Source: Aegilops tauschii subsp. strangulata
Taxonomy: Eukaryota; Streptophyta; Magnoliopsida; Poales; Poaceae
Length of the DNA: 64,000 nucleotides
Reading direction: 5' to 3'
Assembly: GCF_002575655.3 (NCBI RefSeq)
Contig: NC_053037.3
Span: forward strand, 207,747,743-207,811,742
Below are positions 1 through 10,722 of this stretch, in pieces. Numbering within the stretch: position 1 is the stretch's first letter; each line of letters opens with the position of its first letter. A program made the position numbers and the translations under genes. The notes below the pieces were generated by a model. It had not been told where the DNA came from. It ran no database searches and saw only the letters and a list, made by a program, of their open reading frames with translations.

Positions 1-214
1 ATAAATCTGAGAGACCGAGCTCTGGCTCACGGCTGGCCCCGTGCACGTCACTTCACCAGGTCCTCGGTGCCTTCATCTTCTTGCGGAAATATCAACGGCA
101 GGATAGCAAGCGCGGCTGTGTGCTATGTTCTCCTCCCCGGACTAACTCGCAGGGACCTCTGGCGTCGGGACTACGGCAGGCCCCGCCAGCTACTCCTTTT
201 TCACGCAAATCGCT

Positions 215-780
215 TGCACGTTAAAGGGGAGCCCCTGAGCATCGCGCCTCTGGGACGCCTACTGTCCCTCGAGCCCTCACCCCTGGTGTTGACCACAGCA
301 TCACGACCTGGCATACCAGAGGCGGCTGAGCCTCGCTCGAGCACCGAGACCCGAGGACGTAGAGCACTAGATGACTGAGGAAGAAGGGGTCGACATGAGC
401 CCTGCCTGAGAACGCCTCCACCATGACGCGGTTAGGCATCGCACCACAACTATCTTCGCAGCAAAGGAACCATCGCAGACTCGCCAAGATAAGTCACCCC
501 ATGCACACCGGCGCTAACCTCAAAATTCAGTACTTTGACTCTCGCGATCTCGCTCGGGCAAGGGCGTTTCCCCTTTAGACATTCAGGGGGCTGCTTGCCC
601 GCTAAAGGGGACCTCTTCAGCATCGCGCCTCAAGAGCTCTTACCGGGCTGCTCACCTCCTGGCCTTGACGAAGGCATCACAACCTGGCATACCAGCGACG
701 GTTGAAGCCTGCTTGGGGACTGGGTCCTATCAGCGTAGAGCACTAAGCTACCGAGCGAAAGGGAACACCGTGCCAAGCCG
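215..780 (+). repeat. Two-copy tandem repeat in the 3' UTR of E1
   Basis: The segment from about 215 to 395 recurs from about 598 to 780. Shared landmarks in the same order are CAGCATCGCGCCTC or a close form, an ACCTGGCATACCAG block and CGTAGAGCACTA. The period is about 380 bp and the copies are clearly diverged. Tandem repeats just upstream of the 3' LTR are typical of Tat elements. Confidence 0.65.
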
Positions 781-924
781 GGATACGCAATCGCAACACT
801 AAACTAGGGGCAATTGCATTAAAACAAAAGCATTACAGTTTTTTACATACCCCACGGGGTTCGTCATGATTTCTCGCAGGAAAAGCAAAAGAGGTGACCC
901 AGAAGAACCCCGGCCTCAGCGACA

Positions 925-1727
925 TCACCGAAGGCGCTGGGTTGACGCCGCTTCCGTGCACCGGGCGCGGCAAGAGCTCGGCGGCTCATAGCTGTCATCA
1001 TCGCTGGACTCCGTACAATCACTGGATTCCGGGGAGTCGCCGCTGCTGCTGGAAGAGCTGCTGGCAAGGCCAAGGGCAAGTTCAGCGCACATGGCCGCGC
1101 CGCGTGGATCGCCTCTTCTGGAGCAGCACTCCAGGCGCCGACCGTCATCGCTGAAGACCTTGAAGAAAGTCGTCGAGGCTCCGTCGTATTCAAAGTGGAT
1201 GGCGAGGGCCCCTTGAGAGCGGGAGGCGCGAGCGATCTCGCCCCATCCTTGGGTCATGAAGACGTCGCCTGGGGGAGCGACCACGACCTCCGCCTCAGTA
1301 GCTTGGCTGCAGCACCTGGGTGCTGCAGCCACAGCTCGCCGGGGCCCCTCGACAGTATCTCCTCTCCGAAGAACTGCAGGAGCCGAATCCATGTGCGTGG
1401 CGGTATTGCCGCCCACACCACAAACTCGTGTGATGTGCCTTCGGCATGGGCGCATGAGCCTGGCGGCCATGCAGCCACTGCTTGTCCTCCTCCGCGACCC
1501 CGACCCTCGCGGCATTAGGTGTTTCCCCCATGCCGAGGGCTCTGTGCACGGGCGTACACTGGGATTGGGAAGCCTAGCGGAGGCCGCTCGTGCCAAGGCC
1601 CCATCACCTCGCGCTCTTCGCCGGCATCACGGGAGCGGCCGAGCCTCTTCTTCGGCAGAAGCAACCCGTTTTCCTCCCGAGGGGCCTTCCCCTTCTCCGC
1701 CGCGGAAGACCTCCTCACCGGCGCCAT
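925..1727 (-). pseudogene. Antisense ORF of E1 with B3-like domain (broken)
   Basis: On the minus strand, opposite to the retrotransposon, a start near 1727 (MAPVRRSSAAEKGKAP) opens a basic N-terminal part. A frameshift follows, and the frame continues as a 223-codon ORF from 1596 to 925. The middle of the second part (VFMTQGWGEIARASRSQGAL, then a hydrophobic block ending FFKVFSDDG) has the order of a plant B3 DNA-binding domain, and an acidic Ser/Glu/Asp-rich tail follows. The same protein, with an AT-hook, is seen at 8428-9162 in E5. This identifies it as an extra gene of the Tat family, not a host gene. B3 similarity is by eye; the function is unknown. Confidence 0.6.
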
Positions 1728-2051
1728 GGATGCTTTGATAAGATGGCGAGACAAGAAGGAAGAAGAACCAGCAAGCACGAGAAGATGGAAGTGGGCAGGG
1801 GGCTCCGCCCCTGCCGCCAATTATAGCTAGAGGGATACCAACCTCCGGCCTCCATGACCCACAGTAATGATGATCTTTTTGCATGCAGTAGGCTCTTGTC
1901 AAGTCGAATGGTTGCCGAGGCTGCGTGGGGAAGCGGAGATGCCCACGTCCCATCAAGTGCCACGCATCGGCCGGATCCACAGACGGTTGGGGCCCGCGAT
2001 GCTCTCCCTTGCCCTTTAGCTTCGCCTCAAAGCCAAGTCCGAGCGCGCCTT

Positions 2052-2066
2052 GGGCCCGGGGGCTAC
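2052..2066 (+). other. Polypurine tract region of E1
   Basis: A G-rich stretch ending CGGGGGCTAC lies directly in front of the TGTCAGTG start of the LTR. This is the expected site of plus-strand DNA priming. Confidence 0.6.
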
Positions 2067-2974
2067 TGTCAGTGTTCTGGGAACCGGGGTACCCAGACTT
2101 ACCTGCCTACGGCCCACGGAGTGGCTCCATTGGAGGCCTGATATGGCCCATCTCCAGCACCAACAACACAAGACCCTCGCGAGGGACCAAGCCTCATGAG
2201 GCTGACGACGCCAAGACCTCGTGAGGGAGTGGCCTCCTCTAGGTTGGCTACGAAGGAGCGGAGTTTCCTATGCAGGCGCCCACCTCGTGAGGTTAAGGTG
2301 ACGCAATCCATGACGACCAATGCCATGCGGGCGCCAGCGGGTGCAGTACAACAGATTTCCTCTTTGGTGCTAAAGAGGCAAGCGCGAGCGCGGAGTCCCA
2401 AGGAATCAACCAAAGTTTTCCATTTCCGTGCTACAAGACCAGGACCGCCGAGACGGAGGTCATCGCCGAGCCCACCACGGCATTACAGCCTGCAGCTTTG
2501 CAGGCGAAGACCACCTTTTGTCAGGATAAGATGTACTAGTTGTCTCCCTTCAAATTTGGCCATTGTGGGATCCCTTCCCGCCTTCATTTTGGGGGAAGAG
2601 GACCAAGGCCACTATAAGTATAGCCTAGCCACCACCATAGAGGAGGAGGGGTCATTCAGACCATCCACATGGATCATTTAGACCATCCACACCCTCACCA
2701 GCTCACACAAACACAATAACACACCTCCTAAGGTTGTTCTCCCTTTGTACCAGTTCATCCTCAGCCCACCTCGAGGCTAATCCACCACAAAGCAGGAGTA
2801 GGGTATTACACCGCAAGGTGGGCCGAACCTGGGTAAACTGATGTGTCCCTTTCCATTCCAGTTCATCGAGCTAGGCCGTGAGATCGACGAGTTGGCAGAC
2901 TGGGGAGATTGAGTTCTTCGCACACACCCCAGAGTTCGCATCTATCTTGGGTCCGCGGAGCCCCGGATTCGACA
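2067..2974 (+). repeat. 3' LTR of E1 (908 bp)
   Basis: It starts TGTCAGTGTTCTGGG and ends CCCGGATTCGACA, giving TGTC..GACA inverted ends. A TATA-like CTATAAGTA lies at 2612-2620. It is homologous, in opposite orientation, to the solo LTR at 4654-5500: the block with CACCCCAGAGTTCG near its 3' end mirrors the beginning of the solo LTR. The next base starts integrase sequence of E2. Confidence 0.8.
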
Positions 2975-3954
2975 GGCCCATTTCATTCCCATCCGGACCA
3001 CATACCTTTCAAATCAACTCATGAATCGTCATTTTGCATGGCGTACCTAGAACTATCACCTCATATCGAGGATCCATTTTTACCTCGACATTCGAGGCAC
3101 ATCTTCAGCAAGCCTTGGGGACATCATTGAAATATAGTACATCGTATCACCCTCAGATACATGGCCAGATAGAGCGAGTAAATCAAATACTCGAGGACAT
3201 GCTCAGGGTATGTGCTCTCGCTCAAGGATCCAAGTGGTAAGACAGCTTACCCTATGCTGAGTTTTCCTACAACAATAGCTATCAATCCAACCTCAAGATG
3301 TCACCATATAAAGCCTTGTATGGAGGAAGTGTTGTACCCCCTTAAACTGGTCCCAAACCGGAGACAGTCGTATTTTCGGTACTGACTTGACGATGGAGGG
3401 CGAGAAGCAAGTCAGGTAAAACCGAGACAGAGTGCAACTAGCCAAGTCTCGATAGAAGAGCTACTATGATGCTAAGCATCGACAGATCAGTTTTGAACCT
3501 GGTGAATATGTCTACCTCCGAGTCACACCTATGAATGGAGTCAAGAGATTTCAGACTCGGGGAAAGCTTGCACCATGGTATATTGGTCTGTATCTAGTTA
3601 TGTCCAAGGTTGGCACAGTGGCATATCAATTAGAACTTCCCCTGGAACTGACAGGGATACATAATGTCTTCCACGTATCACATCTGCGAAGGTGTATCTC
3701 ACCACCTGAGAAACGGACTGATATGGCGGAAATAGAGCTTGCTAAGGATCTGACATATGAAGAGAAACCTTTCCGAATAATGGATGAGATGGAAAGATTC
3801 ACCCGCAGCAAGTCAGTTAAGTTTTACAAGGTGGACTGGGAACACCATACCGAGAGTGAAGCTACCTAGGAAAGGGAAGACTTTTTAAGGACAACATATC
3901 CTGAATTGTTTCCTGAGCAACCGAATCTCGAGGATGAGATTCATCCTAAGGGGG
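2975..3954 (+). pseudogene. Integrase C-terminal half and chromodomain-like tail of E2
   Basis: Translation in shifting frames gives the end of a gypsy integrase core (RGSIFTSTF, then YHPQIHGQIERVNQILEDML, keeping the catalytic Glu in QIERVN), a conserved block AEFSYNNSYQSN..SPYKALYG, and the C-terminal part LAPWYIGLYLVMSKVGTVAY..HNVFHVSHLRRC followed by a chromodomain-like VDWEHHTESEAT. Stops at 3238-3240 and 3867-3869 and at least two frameshifts break it. Its N-terminal part is cut off by E1. The stop in SEAT-stop-ERED stands where the family usually has Trp. Confidence 0.8.
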
Positions 3955-4653
3955 GAGGTTTGTGACACCCTGGTTTTTGCCCTCTTTCTTTTTCTAGATT
4001 TTATTGCATTTTTTGTTTGAATTTGAGTTTGAATCCACTCATTTGGACTTAATCACTTGGGCATTTTCTTGACTTTCACCCAAGTGACTCATCTAACTCT
4101 CAGACTCATCTCTCTCTCTCTGATATATCATAAAATGACCAAGGGAATATTTTTCTTAAATGAAAAATATTCATTTTCCCCCTGAAATAGTACTTCACTC
4201 ACATCCACTCCAAAGCAACCCTCATTTTTCTTGCCCACAAAAATCTGAGAAAATTTCTGAATATTCTTTGGACCTTGGCACAACTGCCTGTGCAAAAATA
4301 TTGCATGGTTATTTGGAATATTTTTGCTACAGAAAATCTTTTCCGTTCTGGCCAAAAAATGCAGGTTGTGAAGGAAGTGCATTTTTCCTTGATCCAATGG
4401 AGCTGAAATTTTTAGGGATTCATTACCCTCCTAAGAAACCCTTAACCACCAAAACTTAGCCGTAAACTCTTTCTAGATTCTTCTCTGTTAAGCTCACAAG
4501 TTTCTGTCCAGAAACTTGCCAAGCGGCTATAGTCTCAACTAGTCGAGATGTGCTTAACTCAGTTGCATGGATCGACCTAGCCTTGCACGAACAACACCCC
4601 AGAATTGAATTTAATGCACTACATGGCGTGACGCCATAGTTCACACGGTGACA

Positions 4654-5500
4654 TGTCGGATGTGGGGTTCCGGCAAACCCTTAAGGTTCGAACACTGGGG
4701 TGCACGCGAAGTCTTTCCCTCCTACCAATCTACGCCCTAGCTCTTTAAGATCTCACGGACAAACTCAACGAACTCACAACACAAAGAGACACGGGATTTA
4801 TACTGGTTCGGGCCACTGTTGTGGTGTAATACTCTACTCCAGTGTGGTGGTGGTGGATTGCCTCTTGGGCTGATGATGAACAGTACAAAGGGAAGAACAG
4901 TCTCCTGAGGTTGAGGTGTTCTTGTGCTTGGTGGCTTAGCGGGTGAGAGCTGGGTGAACTGCTCGATGCGCTATCAGATGCCCCCTACTGTGGTGGCTAG
5001 CTCTACTTATGCTCCTCTTCCCAAATATTGAGCGGGAAGGGAGCCAACAACGGCGGGAAAATTTGAAGGGGGACAGCTAGTACAAGCTATCCTGACAAAA
5101 GTGGTCTACGCCTGTGAAAGGCTCTGGTGGTGACGCCGTCTTGGGCTCCACGCACCGATATATCAACCTTTGCCTGATGCCTCGGTACTCCTCGCCTGCG
5201 CTGGCCTCCTTAGCAACAAGGACGCTGCGCGCTCTGGCGCCCGCCTGATGTCGATCGTCATGGCTCACGTCACGAGAGCCTCATGAGGTTTGCCCCGCCT
5301 TGATATCTCCGCTCCTCGTGAGCCTGCCTAACTAGGCCGCTCCTGAGGAGGTCTTGCGTCATCCGCCTCGCGAGGCTTGGCCCCTCACGAGGGTCTTGGA
5401 TGCCATGTTGATGAAGATGGGCCGTACGGCCTGCTGGCTTAGCCACGCCGTGGGCCGCAGGCATGCAAGTCTGGGGACCCCTGTTCCTAGGACGCCGATC
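4654..5500 (-). mobile_element. E3: solo LTR of the Tat family (847 bp)
   Basis: On the plus strand it begins TGTCGGATGTGGGGTTCC and ends GGACGCCGATC. It is the reverse-orientation relative of the E1 LTR. It is flanked by GTGAC at 4648-4652 and 5501-5505, with one extra A at 4653. Having one LTR between two copies of a 5 bp duplication indicates recombination between two LTRs of a once complete element. Confidence 0.8.
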
Positions 5501-5882
5501 GTGACCATGCGTGGACAGGGTGCTAGGCAGCTATTCGACGCGCTCTGGGTGCCGCTGACGTCTCTATTTAGCCCGTCCGCGCGCCTGAGGCCAATCCACT
5601 TCGCCCCCAAGTGTCTGCTGCCTCGCCTCATCACCCTCGACCTCTCACTGCCGCTCGCCGACGCCGGAGTTCACCGCAACGAGCACGGGCACGACGCGAC
5701 CAAGTGCACAATGAGCCCGTGCTCACTGTTGTTGTCCCATCCCGCGCCCTGTGCTCGTCTCCGTCCTCCCACAGTGGCCGCGTGATCCCTGGCCACTTCT
5801 CCCTCTCTCACTGGCAATCCTTGTCGCCGTTCGCCGCTTCCAGAGTCTCCGGCGAGCTCTCGATCCCCGCCTTGGCCACGCC

Positions 5883-5890
5883 TATAAATA
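5883..5890 (+). promoter_or_regulatory. TATA box in the E2 LTR
   Basis: TATAAATA sits downstream of a GC-rich block inside the LTR, a position that fits the retrotransposon promoter. No transcript evidence is available. Confidence 0.45.
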
Positions 5891-7913
5891 TGACCCTCCC
5901 GAGCTCATTTCTCCTTACCACTCAACCCGCTCAACCTCCATGGCACCGTAGGTACCCGCAGCCCGTCCGGGCAGGCCTCTGGCCGCCGTCCCTGTCCCGA
6001 GCTCACCGGCGATCCTCTTCCCCTCCCACTCCAGTGCCTCTCGATCTCGACCGACTGCGTGGGCGTGTTCCTGGTGGTCCACTGGTGCTCGCTGACGCCC
6101 CCTAGAGCCACTATAGCAACCTCTTGATGCCGACGTCTTCTTCTCCGACGAGCTCCACCCGCTGCAGTCGCTGGAGACGACCGTACCGACCTCGTCCGTC
6201 CACCTCTCGCAGGGCTACGGGTACATATCGGTGCGCCGTAGTCTTACCGCCCCTTCCCCGATGGCCACCGACCTCTCCTCGCCAGAGAAACGTCGGCGAC
6301 TCAGCGCCCCTCCTCTGTTTCCCTCTCTCTCTCTCCAAACCTGACAAGCAGGGCCCACTGTCAGCCTCACCACTTGCGCCTGAAGGTTTACGAGTGGAGG
6401 CGTATTCGCCAAAATATGCCATCGACGTCACCCTCTCCGGAATTTTCAAGAAATCAATTTAAATTTAGAATATTGACTGAACTTTGACCAGCTATAACTT
6501 TTATTCTATAAGTCCAAATGACATGATTATTTTTGCATTGGTTTTGTGTTGAAATTCTCCATCAGCATGCAAAAGATGAGACTTTTGCTTGCTGTGATTA
6601 TTTTCTAGTGAATTAAACAGTGTTATGTGAAATTTTCCTTTTGTTATTTTAATTATTTTCAAAAGGGATTTCTTGCCTTCAAGATCACCAGAGGGAGTGT
6701 GACCCTCCTCTGCACTAAGGCGATCCATGACGAATATTTGAAAGAGTGTCATTTCAATAACTATGGTTTTTACTTGAATATGGTTATTTTAAATGCATAT
6801 AGAAAATTCATATAAAGTATTTGATGCTAGTTTCATATTTATGCTATATTGTTCTGTTATCAGTAGCATTTTAATTGAATAACTATGTCTATGCAGTAGG
6901 GAAATGTGATGATATGCTTGATCTAGTTCATATCGGTATTTTGATAAAATGATGCATATATGATTTAGTGCAATTTTCATGGCTTACTATGACTCGGTAA
7001 ATTTATTTGCAAGTTGAAACCTGATAATAAACCAACTTGAACATGTTGTTGATCGAGTCATGGTGCCACGGAATCGAGCTTCCCTAACTGCAACCACACT
7101 TGCCTTTATGGGGGCCCTTTCGCGGTCTGTTTTTATGCCTTTCGCCGGTGCCTCCAACAAGGGAAGGTTATTCGCTGGCGCTGCCCAGGCCCGGTAGGCA
7201 GGTATAACCTTGTGTGTCCGTAGTTGTTTTGGTACCATGTCCCTGTTTGGGACGATTGTTTTGCCACGACGGTGGCCGTTGGATGTCCGGAGTGGCATCG
7301 AGGCCACCCATGACTTTGCCCAAAGGGGAGTTGGCCGGAGTGGCCGGGAGAGTGTCATGGCGATAGGCTGGTTCAATCGGAACGCCATTGGTCCACCCGA
7401 ATGGGAGTCCAAGGCCATGGGTTCCCTGTTGTGGGTACAGTGTACTAACCTATGCAGAGTGTGTATAATCTGCTTAAATATCGTTGTTATTGTTTGCCGT
7501 TGTTGCTTTATTTGTGTGAGCTTGCAAGTACATTCAATGTATAGACCTGGCGTGTCATGCCAGTTTCAGGATAAATCATATCGGAGTTGGAGTTGCATAT
7601 CGTATCATAGTCTAGACCGTGTTCACATCAGTGTCCCTGTGAGATGGAGTCCTTCTACATCGTTGTTCGGCTGCCGAGTAGTTTTATCGTCATGTCGAGG
7701 ACCCTGCTTATGTCTACTAAATAATGTACATATGTTTAGCAGCACCGCGTGTGCCGCTTGGCCTCGCTACTTGATGTAATATTAGACTCTATGTTCTGCT
7801 AGTTCCAATAAAGCGGTTGTATTTCTGTACCAATCTGTTGTGTGTTGCCAGAAGACATGATCTCTAGGCTGGCAATACAAGGCAAACCGGTCGCTCTGAG
7901 CCAGGGTGCCGCA

Positions 7914-8415
7914 CCGGGATGATGAAGAATGGCCACAGGTGATGATTTCCCCCTCCGGCAGAGTGCCGAAGCAGGGTATAGATTTGTTTTTCATGGCTAC
8001 AGAGGCTCGCAGTGGCGGAACTTCTGATCTAGGGTTACTCCCATGGTTTTTGGAATATTTGACAAATTATAGGGTGAAGAGACGGTGCGGGAGGCCACCG
8101 AGGTGGGCACAACACACCTGGGCGTGCCTGGGCCCCCAGGCGTGCCCCGGTGGGTTGTTCTCTCCTCAGAGCTCCCCTCTGGTACTTCTTTGGCCCACCG
8201 GGTGTCTTCTGGTCCAGAAAAAATCTCCAAAAAGTTTCGCTGCGTTTGGACTCCTATTGGTATTGGTTTTCTGTGATGTAAAAAACAAGCAAAACACAGC
8301 AACTGGCACTGGGCACTATGTCAATAGGTTAGTGCCAAAAATGATATAAAATGATTGTAAAACATCCAAGAATGATAATATAATAGCATGAATACTTCAT
8401 AAATTATATATACGT
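7914..8415 (-). mobile_element. E4: truncated LTR fragment, reverse orientation
   Basis: Read on the minus strand, it starts near 8415 with CCTCCAACGTATATATAATT and runs through blocks also found in the E10 LTR (TGGCACTAACCTATTG, a CCTCGGTGGCC-type GC-rich part, then GGATGATGAAG toward 7914). It is a relative of, but distinct from, the E10 LTR. The TGATACGT terminus is missing at the right, and the left side stops at E2. Either E2 inserted here or a deletion joined the two. Confidence 0.6.
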
Positions 8416-8427
8416 TGGAGGTTTTCC

Positions 8428-9162
8428 GTGGCAGAGAAGGGGAAGGCTCCCAAGGAGGGGCCAGGCTCGCTGCCACCCAAAAGAGGCCGTGGGCGGCCCC
8501 CAAAACACGCGGCGACTCTAGCGGCGGTCCCTCGGGGGCGCGGGCGCGCCCCTTCAACGGCCAGCGTTGCCTTTGGCAGTTGTGGTGGTGCTTCTTCCCG
8601 CGGTAGGAGCTGCCGCCGACAGGGTGACCTCAGCAATGGGGGAAGGTGCGTGGCGATCGCCCAGCCACCACGTCCGCGCTCCCACTCAGCTAACGCATCT
8701 CCGGAATCCGACATGTGGTAGGGGAGGCCAGCGGGCATCTGGTTACCGCTTCCGTGTTTCTTCGCGAGTGCGCTGCCGGCCGGGGGGCCTGGTGGCGTCT
8801 GGCTGCAGGCCGATGGCTGCTGCAGCAAGGCCTCATGGGTGGATGTTGAAGTCACCGCCACTGGCAACGTCTTCCTGAACCGCGGGTGGCAGTATTTCGC
8901 CCGTGCGTGTGGCATGCATGGGAGAGGCACCCTCCACCTCAGGCACGACAGCGTCGCGACCCTCTACGTCAGGGTGTTCGGGGAAGGCGACCAATGCTCA
9001 GGGTGCTGCTTGGAAAGCGACAGCGATGCCGACGATGGCGAGTTTGCCCTTGACGACGGACGCATCACCTCCAGCGATGGCGGCTCCTCCTCCGGGTAGA
9101 GCACCAGCGACGGCGACTACAACAGGCCTCTGCATCGCCGGGCTCGAACTGAGGAGGGTGAC
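8428..9162 (+). pseudogene. Antisense ORF of E5: AT-hook plus B3-like domain
   Basis: The frame opens at 8428 with MAEKGKAPKEGPGSLPPKRG and contains an AT-hook (KRGRGRPPK, about residues 18-26). One in-frame TAG at 8719-8721 interrupts it. The frame then stays open through a B3-like segment (VEVTATGNVFLNRGWQYFAR, then LHLRHDSVATLYVRVFGEG) and an acidic tail, with a TAG at 9097-9099. E6 is inserted at 9163. It is the plus-strand counterpart of the antisense ORF of E1 (925-1727), and shares KGKAP, the B3-like core and the acidic Ser-rich tail. AT-hook plus B3 suggests a chromatin or DNA-binding protein carried by the retrotransposon. This is inference. Confidence 0.65.
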
Positions 9163-10675
9163 TGATACGTCCATTTTGCATCATGCCTTTATATCAATAT
9201 TTATTGCATTATGGGCTGTTATTACACATTATGTCACAAATCTTATGCCTATTCTCTCTTATTTTACAAGGTTTACATGAAGAGGGAGAATACCGGCAGC
9301 TGGAATTCTGGGCTGGAAAAGGAGCAAATATTAGAAACCTATTTTGCACAACTCCAAAAGTCCCGAAACTCCACGGAAGTCATTTTTGGAAATAATAAAA
9401 AATACTGAGAGAAGAAAATACCAGAGGGGGCCCACACCCTGGCCACGGGGGTGGGGGGCGCGCCCTACCCCCCTGGGCGCACCCCCCTGCCTCGTGGGCC
9501 CCCTGGTGGCCCTCTGGTGCCCATCTTATGCTATATGAAGTCTTTCGTCCGAGGAAAAATCATAAGCAAGCTTTCGGGACGAGACTCCGCCGCCACGAGG
9601 CGGAACCAATCTAGGGCTCTGGCGGAGCTGTTCTGTCGGGGACACTTCCCTCCGGGAGGGGGAAATCATTGCCATCGTCATCACCAATGCTCTTCCCATC
9701 GGGAGGGGGCCAATCTCCATGAACATCTTCACCAGCACCATCTCCTCTAAAACCCTAGTTCATCTCTTGTATCCATTATTTGTCGCATAGCCTGGGATTG
9801 GTACCTGTAGGTTGCCAGTAGTGTTGATTACTCCTTGTAGTTGATGCTTGTTGGTTTATTTGGTGGAAGATCATATTTTCAGATCCATTATGCATATTAA
9901 TACCCCTATGATTATGAACATGAATATGCTTTGTGAGTAGTTACGTTTGTTCCCGAGGACATGGGAGAAGTCTTGCTATTAGTAGTCATGTGAATTTGGT
10001 ATTCGTTCGACATTTTGATGAGATGTATGTTGTCTCTCCTCTAGTGGTGTTATGTGAACATCGACTACATGACACTTCACCATTGTTTGGGCCTAGAGGA
10101 AGGCATTGGGAAGTAATAATTAGATGATTGGTTGCTAGAGTGACAGAAGCTTAAACCCTAGTTTATGCGTTGCTTCGTAAGGGGCTGATTTGGATCCATA
10201 TGTTTCATGCTATGGTTAGGTTCACCTTAATAATTCTTTTGTAGTTGCGGATGCTTGCAATAGGAGTTAATCATAAGTGGGATGGTTGTCAAGGTAAGTA
10301 CAGCACCCAAGCACCGGTCCACCAACATATCGAATTATCAAAGTACCGAACGCGAATATTATGAACGTGATGAAAACTAGCTTGACGGTAATTCCCATGT
10401 GTCCTCGGGAGCGCTTTCCTTCATATAAGAGTTTGTTCAGGCTTGTCCTTTGCTAAAAAAAGGATTGGGCCATATTGCTGCACTTTATTTACTTTCATTA
10501 CTTGTTACCCGTTACAAATTACTTTATCACAAAACTATCCGTTACCGATAATTTCAGTGCTTGCACAGAATACCTTGCTGAAAACCGCTTATCACTTCCT
10601 CCTGCTCCTTGTTGGGTTCGACACTCTTACTTATCGAAAGGACTACGATAGATGCCCTATACTTGTGGGTCATCA
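9163..10675 (+). repeat. 5' LTR of E6 (1513 bp)
   Basis: It begins TGATACGTCCATTTTGC and ends TTGTGGGTCATCA. A TATA-like GCTATATGAAG at about 9530 precedes TCTTTCGTCC. It preserves the empty site (ATAAAAAAT) into which the Mutator-like foldback jumped in the 3' LTR. Confidence 0.88.
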
Positions 10676-10686
10676 AGACTCTTTTC

Positions 10687-10704
10687 TGGCGCTGTTGCCG
10701 GGGA
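10687..10704 (+). other. Primer-binding site of E6 (tRNA-Asp type)
   Basis: TGGCGCTGTTGCCGGGGA lies 11 bp behind the LTR. It differs by one base from the complement of the tRNA-Asp 3' end used by Athila elements, which is present unchanged in E10. Confidence 0.85.
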
Positions 10705-10722
10705 GTGAAGCGCCTTTGGTAG

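Larger units (their letters stand above)
1..2974 (+). mobile_element. E1: 3' part of a Tat-lineage Ty3/gypsy retrotransposon
   Basis: The 5' LTR and gag-pol lie outside the window. What remains is a long 3' non-coding region, an ORF in antisense orientation, a purine-rich tract and the 3' LTR. Antisense extra ORFs and repeats between pol and the 3' LTR are known from the Tat lineage (Retand, Grande, RIRE2 type). The LTR matches, in reverse, the solo LTR at 4654-5500. The element lies inside the integrase of the next gypsy element, so it is younger than that one. Its target-site duplication cannot be tested because the left end is missing. Confidence 0.75.
2975..7913 (+). mobile_element. E2: chromovirus-like gypsy remnant, pol 3' end plus 3' LTR
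   Basis: The element keeps only the end of pol, a polypurine tract (AAGGGGGGAGG, 3948-3958) and the 3' LTR. The upstream part is replaced by E1. A solo LTR (E3) splits its LTR. Downstream it abuts an LTR fragment of another family (E4). The C-terminal pol sequence resembles Tekay/Del-type chromoviruses; this subgroup is inferred. Confidence 0.75.
3961..7913 (+). repeat. 3' LTR of E2 (about 3.1 kb without E3)
   Basis: It begins TGTGACACCCTGG and ends CCAGGGTGCCGCA, the imperfect mirror of the start, so both boundaries are supported. The span is 3953 bp, of which 852 bp are E3 and one TSD copy. A TATA box (TATAAATA, 5883-5890) follows a GC-rich, CpG-rich block at 5550-5880, which looks like the LTR promoter. 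The rest is AT-rich and has no convincing ORF. Confidence 0.75.

Noticed and set aside
7210..7779. 189-codon ORF inside the E2 LTR
   Set aside because: It lies wholly in LTR sequence, with Cys/Val-rich low-information translation and no recognisable domain.
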